Assembly (NCBI GenBank): GCA_964385635.1
Contig: CAYLPU010000013.1
Span: 1-64,000 of the forward strand
Direction: 5' to 3'
DNA: 64,000 nt
Source: CAYLPU01 sp964385635
GTDB taxonomy: Bacteria; Chloroflexota; Anaerolineae; B4-G1
Below are positions 22,698 to 31,339 of the stretch, piece after piece. Numbering within the stretch: position 1 is the first letter of the stretch; every line of letters starts with the position of its first letter. The translations under genes and the position numbers were made by a program. The notes under the pieces were generated by a model. It ran no database searches, was not told the DNA's origin, and saw nothing but the letters and a program-made list of their open reading frames with translations.

Positions 22698-25544
22698 CTA
22701 CACCGCGACCGCGGGCGCACGCTGGCGGGCGCGCAAGCGCACGATGGCCTTGGTGATTTCAGCGGCGACGGCGGGGACCAGCAGCAGCGGCAGGACGACG
22801 GTCCATTCCCGTGCCCCCAGCGGCACCGTGCCGAAGATGGACTGGACGAAGGGGACGTAGATCACGCCGAGCAGCAGGACTATGGAGAGCAGCACGGCAT
22901 ACTGCATGTACTTGTTGCCAAAGACGCCCAAGTGGAACAGGGAGGCGCGCTCTGAGCGGGCGGTGTAAGCCCGCACCAGTTCTGAGGCCGAAAGTGTGAC
23001 GAAGGCCATTGTCTGTGCCAGCGCCCCGCTCGACGGGTCCCAGGCCCAGCCGATGTAGTAAGCAGCCAACACGACCGCGGTGATGGCAACAGTCTGCACG
23101 GCCATGCCGACAACCATCAGACGGTTGATGATCGGCTCGCGCGCGGGACGTGGCGGCTGCTCCATGATGTCCGGATCGCCTTTCTCCAATCCCAACGCCA
23201 GCGCCGGTGCTCCATCGGTGAGCAGGTTGAGCCATAATAACTGGATGGCGGTCAGCGGCGGTGGCGAACCAGCCAGAGTAGCCAGGAAAATGACCATAAT
23301 CTCGGCCATGTTGCACGAGAGCAGGTAGTACACAAACTTGCGGATGTTGGAGTAGATGATGCGTCCCTGCTCAATGGCCGAGACGATGGAGGCGTAGTTG
23401 TCATCGGTGAGCACCATGTCTGCTGTCTCCTTGGACACGTCGGTGCCGGTGATGCCCATCGCCACGCCGATAGAGGCACGCTTGAGAGCCGGCGCGTCGT
23501 TGACACCATCGCCGGTCATGGCCACCACGTGATCCCGCGCCTGGAGCGCCTCGACGATGCGCACCTTGTGTTGGGGGGAGACGCGAGCGAAGACGTCCAC
23601 ATCTTCTATGCGCTCAACCAGTTGCTCGTCGGAGATGTCGTTCAACTCTGTGCCGGTGATCACCTCGCCGCCGGGCCGTAGCAGGCCGATCTCCTGCGCG
23701 ACAGCACGGGCAGTGTCGGGATAGTCGCCGGTGATCATCATGCTGCGGATGCCCGCCTGCCGCGCTTTCTCTATCGCTGGCTTGACTTCCGGTCGAGCCG
23801 GGTCTATCATCGCCATCAGACCGATCAGCGTCAAGCCTTTCTCAATCTCGTCGGCGTTCGCCTGCTCGGGGAGCCAGTCCAGGTGACGATAGGCCACGGC
23901 CAGTACGCGCAGCCCCTCCCGTCCTAGATCGCGGATGGTATTCTCGATGTGCTGGCGCCGACCTGTCGTGAGCGGCACGTCTGCGCCATCCTCCAGGATA
24001 CTGTCGCAGAAAGGTAGCATCACGTCGGGTGCACCCTTGACGTAGGCGACGTATTCGGGACCGTCGCCCTCCCCCGGCTTCTTGTCCTCCAGGCGGTGGA
24101 TGGTGCTCATGCGTTTGCGTTCGCTATCGAAGGGCACTTCGGCCACACGGGGCAGCCGTTTTTCGACCTCGTCGCGCCACAGGCCGGCTTTAGCCGCTGC
24201 CACCACCAGCGCCCCTTCCGTCGGGTCACCCACCATGCGATATCGTTGACTGCCTTCCCCTTCCTCATTCCCCCCCGGTGGGGGGGATGAGGGTGGTTCC
24301 AGTCGAGCGTCGGAGCAAAGCAAGCCCCCGGTAAGCAGCGCCATCATTGCGGTGTTATCGCGCGGGTCGGCCGGCTCCCCGTAGTTATCGAACGCGCCCT
24401 CGGGCTGATACCCCGCGCCGCTCACATCCAGCCGCAGGTTCGCCACGTAGAGCCGCACGGCCATCATCTTGTTCTGGGTCAGGGTGCCGGTCTTATCGGA
24501 GCAGATGACGGTGGCACTGCCGAGCGTCTCCACCGCTGGCAGGCGGCGGATGAGGGCATTGCGCCGCACCATCTCGCGCATTCCCAACGCCAGGCAAATG
24601 GTGACGACGGCCGGCAGCCCCTCCGGGACGGCGGCGATCGCCAGGCTGACCGCGATGATAAACAGGTCCACGAGCTGCTGCCTGGTCTGCACCAGGTAGG
24701 GAATCAGCCCCTGGCTGGAAATGATAGACAAGGCGGTATTCTGGACAATCGCCTCAATGAAGACAAGGCCACAGATGGCCATAGAACCCCAGCCCAGCCA
24801 GCGGCCCAGTTGGTCCAGGCGGCGCTGGAGAGGCGTGGCTTCCTTTTCGTAGGATTGGATCATCTCAGCGATGAGGCCGATCTGTGTCTGCATTCCGGTG
24901 GCGGCGACGATGCCTGCCCCTCGCCCGTAGGTGACCGTGGTGCCCATAAAGGCACTGTTGATCTGATCACCCAGGGGCACGTTCTCCGATAATACCACGT
25001 CGGCGATTTTCTCCACCGGCATCGATTCGCCTGTGAGCGACGCTTCGTCAATTCTGAGGTTGACGCTCTCGACGAGGCGCAGATCGGCCGGGATGTAGTT
25101 ACCGGTTCCGATGAACACGATATCGCCCGGCACGAGTTCACGGGCCGGGATGGTGATGCGGTGGCCATCCCGCAGCACGTGTGCATCGGGGGCAGCCATC
25201 TTTTTGAGCGCCGCCAGCGCTTCCTCCGCCTTGCTCTCCTGAACCACGCCCAGCACGGCGTTGAGGACAACGATGGTCATGATCGCGCTGGCCTCTATCA
25301 CCTCCCCCAGCAGGAGGGAGATGACAGCGGCGACGATGAGCATAATGACGACGAAATTGTCGAACTGGCCCAGCAGTAACTGCCAGAAGCCGGGCCGGGG
25401 CCGCTCGACCAGTTCGTTGGAGCCATATCGGGTTAGAAAAACCTCGGCTTCGGCGGCCGTGAGCCCGGCCGCCGGGTCGGTTCCCAGAGCCTCGGTCGTT
25501 TCCTGAACAGTACGGCTATGCCACGGAGTTTCCTCTGTAGCCAT
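22698..25544 (-). CDS. P-type cation-transporting ATPase (P2A, calcium-type)
   Basis: A cytoplasmic-membrane ATP-driven cation pump of 948 residues from ATG 25544 (AGGAG just upstream); the extra 43 codons to 25673 look non-coding. Order: N-terminal cation_ATPase_N (WHSRTVQETTEALGTD), TM1-2, actuator domain with LTGES, and TM3-4 with AAVPEGLPAVV, the PEGL calcium-site signature. The phosphorylation site is CSDKTGTLTQNKM (D350), then KGAPDVML (nucleotide binding), MTGDGVNDAPALK and six C-terminal helices with LLWLNLLTDGAPALALG. It resembles PacL/PMR1-type Ca2+ or Mn2+ exporters. Transcription converges on a terminator at 22638-22673. Confidence 0.93.
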   Translation of the reverse strand: MATEETPWHSRTVQETTEALGTDPAAGLTAAEAEVFLTRYGSNELVERPRPGFWQLLLGQFDNFVVIMLIVAAVISLLLGEVIEASAIMTIVVLNAVLGVVQESKAEEALAALKKMAAPDAHVLRDGHRITIPARELVPGDIVFIGTGNYIPADLRLVESVNLRIDEASLTGESMPVEKIADVVLSENVPLGDQINSAFMGTTVTYGRGAGIVAATGMQTQIGLIAEMIQSYEKEATPLQRRLDQLGRWLGWGSMAICGLVFIEAIVQNTALSIISSQGLIPYLVQTRQQLVDLFIIAVSLAIAAVPEGLPAVVTICLALGMREMVRRNALIRRLPAVETLGSATVICSDKTGTLTQNKMMAVRLYVANLRLDVSGAGYQPEGAFDNYGEPADPRDNTAMMALLTGGLLCSDARLEPPSSPPPGGNEEGEGSQRYRMVGDPTEGALVVAAAKAGLWRDEVEKRLPRVAEVPFDSERKRMSTIHRLEDKKPGEGDGPEYVAYVKGAPDVMLPFCDSILEDGADVPLTTGRRQHIENTIRDLGREGLRVLAVAYRHLDWLPEQANADEIEKGLTLIGLMAMIDPARPEVKPAIEKARQAGIRSMMITGDYPDTARAVAQEIGLLRPGGEVITGTELNDISDEQLVERIEDVDVFARVSPQHKVRIVEALQARDHVVAMTGDGVNDAPALKRASIGVAMGITGTDVSKETADMVLTDDNYASIVSAIEQGRIIYSNIRKFVYYLLSCNMAEIMVIFLATLAGSPPPLTAIQLLWLNLLTDGAPALALGLEKGDPDIMEQPPRPAREPIINRLMVVGMAVQTVAITAVVLAAYYIGWAWDPSSGALAQTMAFVTLSASELVRAYTARSERASLFHLGVFGNKYMQYAVLLSIVLLLGVIYVPFVQSIFGTVPLGAREWTVVLPLLLVPAVAAEITKAIVRLRARQRAPAVAV

Positions 25545-25660
25545 GCACTCCTTTGTTATGGTGGTCAAAATATCAGCGCGGGCTTTACCCGCACTACCGG
25601 TCGCCACACAGTATAACGAGAAACGCGCCAGTGTCAAGCACTGGATCTTGAACAAGTCCG

Positions 25661-25716
25661 TCGCACGTTTCACACATCACGCATCACAACCCGACTTGCC
25701 ATTCGTCGCTCGTCAC
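25661..25716. repeat. degenerate 7-bp tandem repeat (8 units) at the rsgA 3' end
   Basis: Reads as heptamers TCGCACG, TTTCACA, CATCACG, CATCACA, ACCCGAC, TTGCCAT, TCGTCGC, TCGTCAC. The last unit overlaps the rsgA stop codon (25713-25715). Confidence 0.65.
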
Positions 25717-26693
25717 TGTATCCCCCACCAATACATATCCGCTAGTTTCTGGTGTTCCTCCCGCAGCCGCACGTAACTCTCGTACCGATGCTGGCTCACC
25801 CGTCGCTCCTCCACCGCCTGCATGACCGCGCAGCCTGGCTCTACGGTGTGAGTGCAGTCGGAGAACTTGCAGTGGGCTACCAGCGGGGCGATGTCGGGGA
25901 AGTAGGCGTCTAACTCCTCCGGGTCCACGTCGAACAGGGCCAGGGCGCGGATGCCAGGTGTGTCGGCCACCCATCCGCCCGCGTCCAGCGGGACGAGTTG
26001 CGGCACGACGGTGGTATGGCGGCCCTTGCGGGTGGCCCGGCTCACGTCCTGCACCCGTAGCCCCAGGCCAGGCTGTATCGCGTTGAGCAGGCTGGTCTTG
26101 CCCGCGCCGGATGGGCCCACGAGCGCCGAAAGTTTCCCCTGCAGCGTGTCGCGTAGTTCGTCCACTCCCTCACCGGTGACAGCGCTGGTGTAGAGCACCG
26201 GGTAGCCGATCTCCTGGTAAATACCGAAGAGCGTTCGTGCTTTCTGGGAACCCGCCAGGTCAATCTTGTTGACGCACACGACGGCAGGGATATGCTGTAT
26301 CTCGGTTCCCACCAGCAACCGGTCGAGCATACGTAGATTTGGGGGAGGTTCCGCGCAGGAGAAGACAAAGATCGCCTGATCGGGGTTAGCGACGATGACC
26401 TGCTCCCGTTCGGCCAGGTAGCCATCCCGATCCCAGCGACGGGAGCCGCGCCCACGAGGTAGCGGGGCCAGCCGCGCCAGCGCCCGTTCCCGCGCGGCGA
26501 TCTCTTCGATCATCCCGCTGCCGTCTTCGGCCAGGCTGATGCGCACCCGGTCTCCGACTGCCACCAGGTCGGTGTCGCGCCGCTTCTGCTTGAGCCGCCC
26601 CCGCACCTGGCAGACAAAATCACCGGCATCGGTGTGAATGGTGAAAAAACCACTCTGTGCCTTGATGATCAGGCCGTCGAGCAGATCAGGCAT
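25713..26693 (-). CDS. rsgA: ribosome small subunit-dependent GTPase A
   Basis: A 326-residue circularly permuted GTPase that helps late 30S subunit maturation. An OB-fold (about 1-90) is followed by the permuted G motifs: NKID (142-145, G4), GPSGAGKTSLL (193-203, G1), T228 in RHTT (G2) and DTPG (244-247, G3). The C-terminal zinc finger uses C275, C280, H282 and C288. Length and order are typical. Both ends of the gene are embedded in heptamer repeats, and no Shine-Dalgarno site precedes ATG 26693. A near-perfect promoter lies at 26779-26807. Confidence 0.96.
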   Translation of the reverse strand: MPDLLDGLIIKAQSGFFTIHTDAGDFVCQVRGRLKQKRRDTDLVAVGDRVRISLAEDGSGMIEEIAARERALARLAPLPRGRGSRRWDRDGYLAEREQVIVANPDQAIFVFSCAEPPPNLRMLDRLLVGTEIQHIPAVVCVNKIDLAGSQKARTLFGIYQEIGYPVLYTSAVTGEGVDELRDTLQGKLSALVGPSGAGKTSLLNAIQPGLGLRVQDVSRATRKGRHTTVVPQLVPLDAGGWVADTPGIRALALFDVDPEELDAYFPDIAPLVAHCKFSDCTHTVEPGCAVMQAVEERRVSQHRYESYVRLREEHQKLADMYWWGIQ

Positions 26694-26696
26694 TGA

Positions 26697-26717
26697 ATCT
26701 ACGATTCACGTTTCACG
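26697..26717. repeat. short 7-bp repeat at the rsgA 5' end (3 units)
   Basis: ATCTACG, ATTCACG, TTTCACG lie immediately upstream of the rsgA ATG on the minus strand. Confidence 0.55.
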
Positions 26718-26778
26718 TGCCCCTTGTGGAAACTGTCACCGCTCACCACGCCGCCCCCTGCGAGACTGAAGTGCGCTC

Positions 26779-26807
26779 AGTATAACCGCATCTGGCTCTT
26801 CTGTCAA
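26779..26807 (-). promoter_or_regulatory. consensus sigma-70 promoter of rsgA
   Basis: Minus strand: -35 TTGACA (26807-26802), 17-bp spacer, -10 TATACT (26784-26779). The -35 box ends 3 bp from the target duplication of the adjacent MITE. Confidence 0.8.
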
Positions 26808-26810
26808 TAA

Positions 26811-26938
26811 ATGTCTCTTGGTGTCTTCTCAAAAAGTTGGGGCGAAAGTAGGTCGGATTTGCTATCCGACCCTGTGGCGGTTAGCAAAACCGCCCTACGC
26901 TGCCCTTGCCCCAAGATATTGAGAAGATATGTCTCTTG
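26811..26938. mobile_element. 108-bp MITE with 10-bp target duplication
   Basis: The direct repeat ATGTCTCTTG (26811-26820 and 26929-26938) brackets a 108-bp element. Its ends are inverted repeats: TCTTCTCAAAAAGTTGGGGC on the left against TCTTCTCAATATCTTGGGGC read from the right (17 of 20 identical). The core holds two perfect hairpins, GGTCGGAT...ATCCGACC (26851-26871) and GGCGGTT...AACCGCC (26876-26894), closed by GTAG/CTAC. It has no coding capacity. A MITE mobilised by an unseen transposase is the best reading. Confidence 0.75.
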
Positions 26939-26944
26939 CCTGGG

Positions 26945-26972
26945 TTGACAACTTGGCGCTTGCAGTTACAAT
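26945..26972 (+). promoter_or_regulatory. sigma-70 promoter of the glycosidase lipoprotein
   Basis: -35 TTGACA (26945-26950), 16-bp spacer, -10 TACAAT (26967-26972). ATG 26982 follows only 9 nt after the -10, so the mRNA is expected to be leaderless or nearly so. Confidence 0.75.
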
Positions 26973-26981
26973 GGATCAACG

Positions 26982-28271
26982 ATGCAGACCTTGTTCCGCA
27001 ACAGCCTGAGATGGGTCGCCTACGTCGCATTGTTATCCATCGCACTAGCCGGCTGTCTCAGACGTCCAGTTCCTACCCCCGGCCCAACTTCATCGCCCTA
27101 CCCGACGCCGTACGCCATCTACCTGCCAGGCATCGGCAGAGGCGGGGTCACCCCGCCCCTACGCGCTACCGCCACGCCTCCCCCAACGGTACTTGCGCTG
27201 ACCAAACAACCCCCCTCCAGCCCCACACCGCTACCGCCCCCGGTCCCTAAACCCGGCTACGGTGTGCAAGTGCACCTCTTCGCAGGCGATATGATGGAGA
27301 CCCTGCGCTGGGCGCAAGGATTGGGCGTCGGGTGGGTCAAGCAACAGGTGGAATGGCACGCCATTGAGCACGGGCCAGACAACTTCGAGTGGGAACCGCT
27401 GGACCGCGCCGTGGAAGCGTGCAACGGCTTTGGCTTCAAACTGCTGCTCAGCGTGGCCCACGCCCCCGACTGGACCCGCGCTTCCGAACTGGAAAGCGGC
27501 CCCCCGGCCGACTACGCTGAATTTGGCCGCTTCATGGGACAACTGGCGACCCGCTACCGGGGCCGTGTGGCGGCCTACGAACTATGGAACGAGCCCAACC
27601 TGGCCCGCGAGTGGCGGGGCGATCGCCTGGACCCGGCCCGCTTCGTCGCGCTAGTCGCCGCAGGGGCCGCGGGCGTGCGGGCCGCCGACCCGGACGGGCT
27701 GGTCATCAGCGGCGCACCGGCCGTCACCGGTATCAACGATGGCGTGGAAGCGATTGACGATCGCATCTTCCTGCGCGGGATGTATGAGGCTGGTGTCGCC
27801 CAGTGGGTGGACGGCATCGGCGCTCACCCCTACGGATTCGCCAACCCGCCAGACGAGAGTTGGCAGGATACCAGGCACGTTGCCTCCAGTCACAACAGCC
27901 ACCCCAGTTTCTTCTTCCGTGACACACTGGAGGATTACCACGCCATCATGCTCGCTTTCGGCGACACCGAACATCAGATCTGGATTACCGAATTCGGCTG
28001 GTCTTCGACTGAGGAGATGGGGCAGATGGACACGACCGGCTGGGAGTACGCGCGGGAGGTCAGCGAGGCCCAACAGTCAGACTACGTCGTGCGCGCCTTT
28101 CGGATGGGGGACGAGCGGCTGTGGGTGGGGCCGATGTTTCTGTGGAACCTGAACCTGGCGGCTATCTGGGGACCAGGAGACCCAGTCTCCGCCTATAGCC
28201 TGCTGCGACCCGATGGCTCCTACCGCCCGGCCTACATCGGACTGCGCCTGGCAGAGCCGCTAGGACAGTAG
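26982..28271 (+). CDS. lipoprotein glycoside hydrolase (GH5/GH39-like TIM barrel)
   Basis: A 429-residue exported lipoprotein with signal peptide 1-24 and lipobox LAGC (C25). A Thr/Pro-rich linker (26-92) follows, then a (beta/alpha)8 barrel beginning YGVQVHLFAGDM. AAYELWNEPN carries the proposed acid/base E204, GIGAHPYGF lies at about 278-286, and WITEFGW carries the proposed nucleophile E337. This two-Glu arrangement fits clan GH-A retaining enzymes such as GH5, GH39 or GH51-like beta-glycosidases; the substrate is unknown. The linker contains a copy of the dispersed GGCGGGGT-C-ACCCCGCC palindrome at 27141-27157. The start lies on the likely transcription start, with no ribosome site. Confidence 0.82.
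   Translation: MQTLFRNSLRWVAYVALLSIALAGCLRRPVPTPGPTSSPYPTPYAIYLPGIGRGGVTPPLRATATPPPTVLALTKQPPSSPTPLPPPVPKPGYGVQVHLFAGDMMETLRWAQGLGVGWVKQQVEWHAIEHGPDNFEWEPLDRAVEACNGFGFKLLLSVAHAPDWTRASELESGPPADYAEFGRFMGQLATRYRGRVAAYELWNEPNLAREWRGDRLDPARFVALVAAGAAGVRAADPDGLVISGAPAVTGINDGVEAIDDRIFLRGMYEAGVAQWVDGIGAHPYGFANPPDESWQDTRHVASSHNSHPSFFFRDTLEDYHAIMLAFGDTEHQIWITEFGWSSTEEMGQMDTTGWEYAREVSEAQQSDYVVRAFRMGDERLWVGPMFLWNLNLAAIWGPGDPVSAYSLLRPDGSYRPAYIGLRLAEPLGQ
27141..27162. repeat. GTAGGGGCG-family palindrome inside a coding region
   Basis: GGCGGGGT-C-ACCCCGCC followed by CCTAC; read on the minus strand it starts GTAGGGGCGGGGT. It matches the style of the palindromes at 5428-5458 and 31685-31713 and encodes part of the Pro/Thr linker of the glycosidase. 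Confidence 0.5.
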
Positions 28272-28325
28272 GAATCTATCCTACGCGGAGTCTATTATAG
28301 CATCACAGCCAGTAGGCGCAAAAAC

Positions 28326-30572
28326 TCACGGCTGCGGCGTGGGCGTGGGCGTGGGCGGCACGTACCCCTCCTCCGCCTGGGGTGGCAGCGGGGAAATAGG
28401 CAGGCCGTAGTAGGCTTCCACGACCTGGCGTACCAACGGCGCGGCCACGCTTGAGCCCTCACCCGCGTTCTCCACTAGCACGACGATGGCGATCTCCGGG
28501 CTATCGGCCGGGGCGTAGGCGGCAAACCAGGAATGGGGAATGGTGTCTGGCCCGCCGACCTCGGCCGTGCCAGTCTTGCCAGCGACGGGGATGCTCAACC
28601 CGGCGAAACGATGAGGCGCGGTCCCGATGCTCTTGGTCGTCACACCCAGCAGTGCCTCCTGAATGGCCGTCAGGTGCTCCGGGCTGATCGGAAGCGTGCC
28701 GACAGCCTGGGGCTGGGTCACCTGCTCAGGCTGCGTGTCTCCAGCCGGGCTGATACGCTCGATGATGTAGGGGCGGTAGAGCGTGCCGCCGTTGGCCACC
28801 GCCGCTATCATGCGCGCCACCTGCAGCGGCGTCACCAGCAAATACCCCTGCCCGATGGAAATGTTGATCGTGTCTCCCACCCACCAGGCTTCGTCGACAG
28901 TGTCGGCCTTCCAGGTGGGATCGGGCATCAGCCCCCCCTCCTCGAGCACCCCTTCCAGCCCTGTCGGCTCACCGAACCCGAAGCCCCGCCCGAAGCGGGG
29001 GAGCACATCTGGCCCCACCCCGTCGAGCGTCTGCCCCACGGCGTAAAACACGACGTCACACGATGCCGTCAGGCCGTCTTTGAGGCTGATTTCGCCGTGC
29101 CCATCCGTTTTCCAGCAACCCTTGCGGGACGCCGGCCCCAACCCCTCCCAGTAACCGGGGCAGTGGAAGATGGTATGATCCGGGTCCATCCCCGCTTCCT
29201 CCATTGCCGCCGCTATCGTGATAATCTTGAAGACAGAGGCGAGGGGATAGGTACCCTGGGTGGCGCGGTTGAAGAGCGGGCGGCGGGGGTCGGACAGAAT
29301 CTGGGAGCGACCCATCACGCCGGCCGGTCCGACGAAGATGTTGGAGTCGAAGCCAGGGCCGCTGACCAGCGCCCGCACAGCGCCGCTATGTACGTCGAGC
29401 ACGACGATAGCGCCCTTGCGACCGCCCAGGATCTGCTGCACCTGCTCCTGGAAGCCGCGGTCGAACGTGGTATAGATGGCACGGCTGGGTGTGGCAGACT
29501 GCTCTGCCACCGTGGCGACCTTTTCCCCTGCCGAGGTAACGACGGTAAGCGTGCCCCCGTGCCGGCCGGCGAGGATCTCCTCTCCCTGGGCTTCCAGCCC
29601 CGACACGCCCACCCACTCGTCGCCCCGGTAGCCCTGGGCGCGGTAGGTCTCCAGTCGCTCGGCCGGCACGGGGGCCACCCAGCCGATAACGTGCGGCGCT
29701 CCACTGCCGTGGGGATAGATGCGCCCATCCTTCTCGTCCCGATAGATGCCGGGGATGGAGGCCAACAGGTCGTTGTGGTCCACGCTGACCTCAGCGGGGA
29801 TGTCGGCGACAGGCACCTTCCATTCGGCGGGAGCGCCGGCGTACCGGCTGCGTAGCTCATCCGGGGACAGCCCTGTGACCAGTACCAACGCCGCCAGGAG
29901 TGCGTTCTCATCCTCAATCTGGCCGGGGATGACGCCAATGGTGACGATGATGCCTTCGGTCGCCAGGCCCAGTCCAGCGCGGTCGTAGATGTTGGCGCGG
30001 ACGGGGGTAGTGTACTCCATGCGGAAGTAATGCCCGTCCGCCAACTGTGGCCAGATCAGTCCCGCGTCCCAGGCCACCCACCATTGCCCCTCGTGCAAAC
30101 TGAGCGACATAACTGTGTCGGTGATCAACGTGCCCACCAGCGCGGTGTCCAACCCCAGCCGGAAGGAGACGTAGGCATGCTCCCCCTCCTCCAGTGTGGA
30201 CTGGAGGCGCGTGGTGACAGTGATCACGGTACCATTGGCCATAGCACCCTGGTAACGCTGGGCGAAACTCTCGGCGTCCATACCAGCCCGGACAGCAGGG
30301 GAGAGGCGGGCGTACATCGTCGCGTAGTCGCCCATCTGCCAGGCGTCCAGGAAAGCGGTGGCGGTCGCGTCGGGAGAGGGCGGCAGGGGGGTGTTGGTTG
30401 GTTGGATGGTTGGAGGGATGGTTGGTTGGTTAGTTGGTCTGATGGGCGGGGGACTGCTGCAGCCCGCCAGTAGGAGCACGGTCAGGATAACGGATTGTAG
30501 ATAACGGACTATGGATTGCGGATAACGGATTGCAGATAACGGATTTGGTTTTCGAAACTTGTTATTCGTCAT
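28326..30572 (-). CDS. class B penicillin-binding protein (transpeptidase) lipoprotein
   Basis: A 748-residue periplasmic-side D,D-transpeptidase that cross-links peptidoglycan. A hydrophobic export signal ends in LLLAGC (lipobox Cys about 38). An NTF2-like MecA N-terminal domain (about 68-180), a PBP dimerisation domain (about 185-370) and the transpeptidase follow. The transpeptidase shows SVFK (SxxK, catalytic Ser), SCD (in place of SxN, LTASCDVVFYAVG) and KTGTAEVGG. The C-terminus is a PTPTPTP tail. The start lies in a (ATGACGA)n array; ATG 30572 is the only in-frame ATG there without an intervening stop. Codons 10-30 are themselves a second heptamer array, so the n-region of the signal is unusual. 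Confidence 0.9.
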   Translation of the reverse strand: MTNNKFRKPNPLSAIRYPQSIVRYLQSVILTVLLLAGCSSPPPIRPTNQPTIPPTIQPTNTPLPPSPDATATAFLDAWQMGDYATMYARLSPAVRAGMDAESFAQRYQGAMANGTVITVTTRLQSTLEEGEHAYVSFRLGLDTALVGTLITDTVMSLSLHEGQWWVAWDAGLIWPQLADGHYFRMEYTTPVRANIYDRAGLGLATEGIIVTIGVIPGQIEDENALLAALVLVTGLSPDELRSRYAGAPAEWKVPVADIPAEVSVDHNDLLASIPGIYRDEKDGRIYPHGSGAPHVIGWVAPVPAERLETYRAQGYRGDEWVGVSGLEAQGEEILAGRHGGTLTVVTSAGEKVATVAEQSATPSRAIYTTFDRGFQEQVQQILGGRKGAIVVLDVHSGAVRALVSGPGFDSNIFVGPAGVMGRSQILSDPRRPLFNRATQGTYPLASVFKIITIAAAMEEAGMDPDHTIFHCPGYWEGLGPASRKGCWKTDGHGEISLKDGLTASCDVVFYAVGQTLDGVGPDVLPRFGRGFGFGEPTGLEGVLEEGGLMPDPTWKADTVDEAWWVGDTINISIGQGYLLVTPLQVARMIAAVANGGTLYRPYIIERISPAGDTQPEQVTQPQAVGTLPISPEHLTAIQEALLGVTTKSIGTAPHRFAGLSIPVAGKTGTAEVGGPDTIPHSWFAAYAPADSPEIAIVVLVENAGEGSSVAAPLVRQVVEAYYGLPISPLPPQAEEGYVPPTPTPTPQP
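30485..30547. repeat. 7-bp tandem repeat coding the PBP signal region (9 units)
   Basis: Heptamers GGATAAC, GGATTGT, AGATAAC, GGACTAT, GGATTGC, GGATAAC, GGATTGC, AGATAAC, GGATTTG occupy codons about 9-30 of the PBP on the minus strand. Confidence 0.85.
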
Positions 30573-30607
30573 TCGTCATTCGTCATTCGTCATTCGTCAT
30601 TGGTCAT
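30563..30607. repeat. 7-bp tandem repeat bridging the Maf stop and the PBP start
   Basis: Six ATGs spaced exactly 7 bp apart on the minus strand (30607, 30600, 30593, 30586, 30579, 30572), with core unit ATGACGA. It holds the last codons and stop of Maf (30590-30592) and the first codon of the PBP. Confidence 0.9.
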
Positions 30608-31261
30608 GTGGACTGTGCAGCGGTGGCCGGTGTTGGCCTGGCAGGCAACGGGCACGTCGCGGGGCGGCTCGACTCCCCAGGCGCGCAGGTAGCGGGTAAG
30701 ATGGCAGAGGGGAAGCCCCATCACGTTGGCGTAACAACCCTGTACCTCGGCAACAGGATGAAAGCCGGGATGCTGGATAGCGTAAGCGCCGGCCTTGTCC
30801 AAAGGGTCGCCACTGGCGACGTAAGCGGCGATTTCAGCGTCGCTGTAGGCGCGCATCGCCAGCCGGGTTTCGGCTACGTCGGTCAATGCGTGGCCGGTGG
30901 CTGTCTCCAGCAGGGTGACGGCGCTATATACGGCGTGGTGTCGCCCACGCAGGCGGCGCAGCATCGTGGTCGCCTCGGCCGCGTCGCGCGGCTTGCCCAG
31001 GAGTGCACCGTCCAGCGCGACGACAGTATCACAGGTGATGACGATCGTTTCGGCACATGCGGCGCCTCTTCGGCCTCGCTCAGAGCAGGCGGCGCGGGCC
31101 TTGGCCTGGCTCAGCCGGGTGACCAGCGCGGCTGGCGGCTCACCCGACCGGGGGACCTCGGCCACGTTCGCCACGGTGACCTCGAAGGGCAGCCCCAGCA
31201 GCGCCAGCAATTCGCGGCGGCGAGGGGATTGGGAAGCCAGCAGCAGGCGCGGCTCGCTCAT
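30590..31261 (-). CDS. maf: Maf-family nucleoside triphosphate pyrophosphatase
   Basis: A 223-residue cytosolic pyrophosphatase that hydrolyses non-canonical or canonical NTPs to NMPs. Family motifs: LLLASQSPRRRELL at the N-terminus (phosphate binding), ITCDTVVALDGALLGKPRDA (metal-binding Asp), and GDPLDKAGAYAIQ near residue 177. The last residues (HMTNDE) are encoded by the heptamer array shared with the PBP gene, so the C-terminal tail is repeat-derived. ATG 31261 is chosen over an upstream ATG because the conserved domain begins there and a promoter lies just upstream, predicting a nearly leaderless mRNA. Confidence 0.92.
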   Translation of the reverse strand: MSEPRLLLASQSPRRRELLALLGLPFEVTVANVAEVPRSGEPPAALVTRLSQAKARAACSERGRRGAACAETIVITCDTVVALDGALLGKPRDAAEATTMLRRLRGRHHAVYSAVTLLETATGHALTDVAETRLAMRAYSDAEIAAYVASGDPLDKAGAYAIQHPGFHPVAEVQGCYANVMGLPLCHLTRYLRAWGVEPPRDVPVACQANTGHRCTVHMTNDE

Positions 31262-31271
31262 AGTGAACGCT

Positions 31272-31299
31272 ATTGTAACATACGTGGTGCAATTGTAAA
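31272..31299 (-). promoter_or_regulatory. promoter of maf, predicted leaderless
   Basis: Minus strand: -35 TTTACA (31299-31294), 16-bp spacer, -10 TACAAT (31277-31272). Only 10 nt separate the -10 from ATG 31261. Confidence 0.65.
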
Positions 31300-31339
31300 G
31301 AGCCGTCAGATGGACCTGGACATCCACACGCGGGACCGG

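Noticed and set aside
30485..30607. Heptamer tract as a CRISPR leader or phage attachment site
   Set aside because: Pure 7-bp periodicity overlapping coding starts and stops explains it; no integrase or spacer structure nearby.
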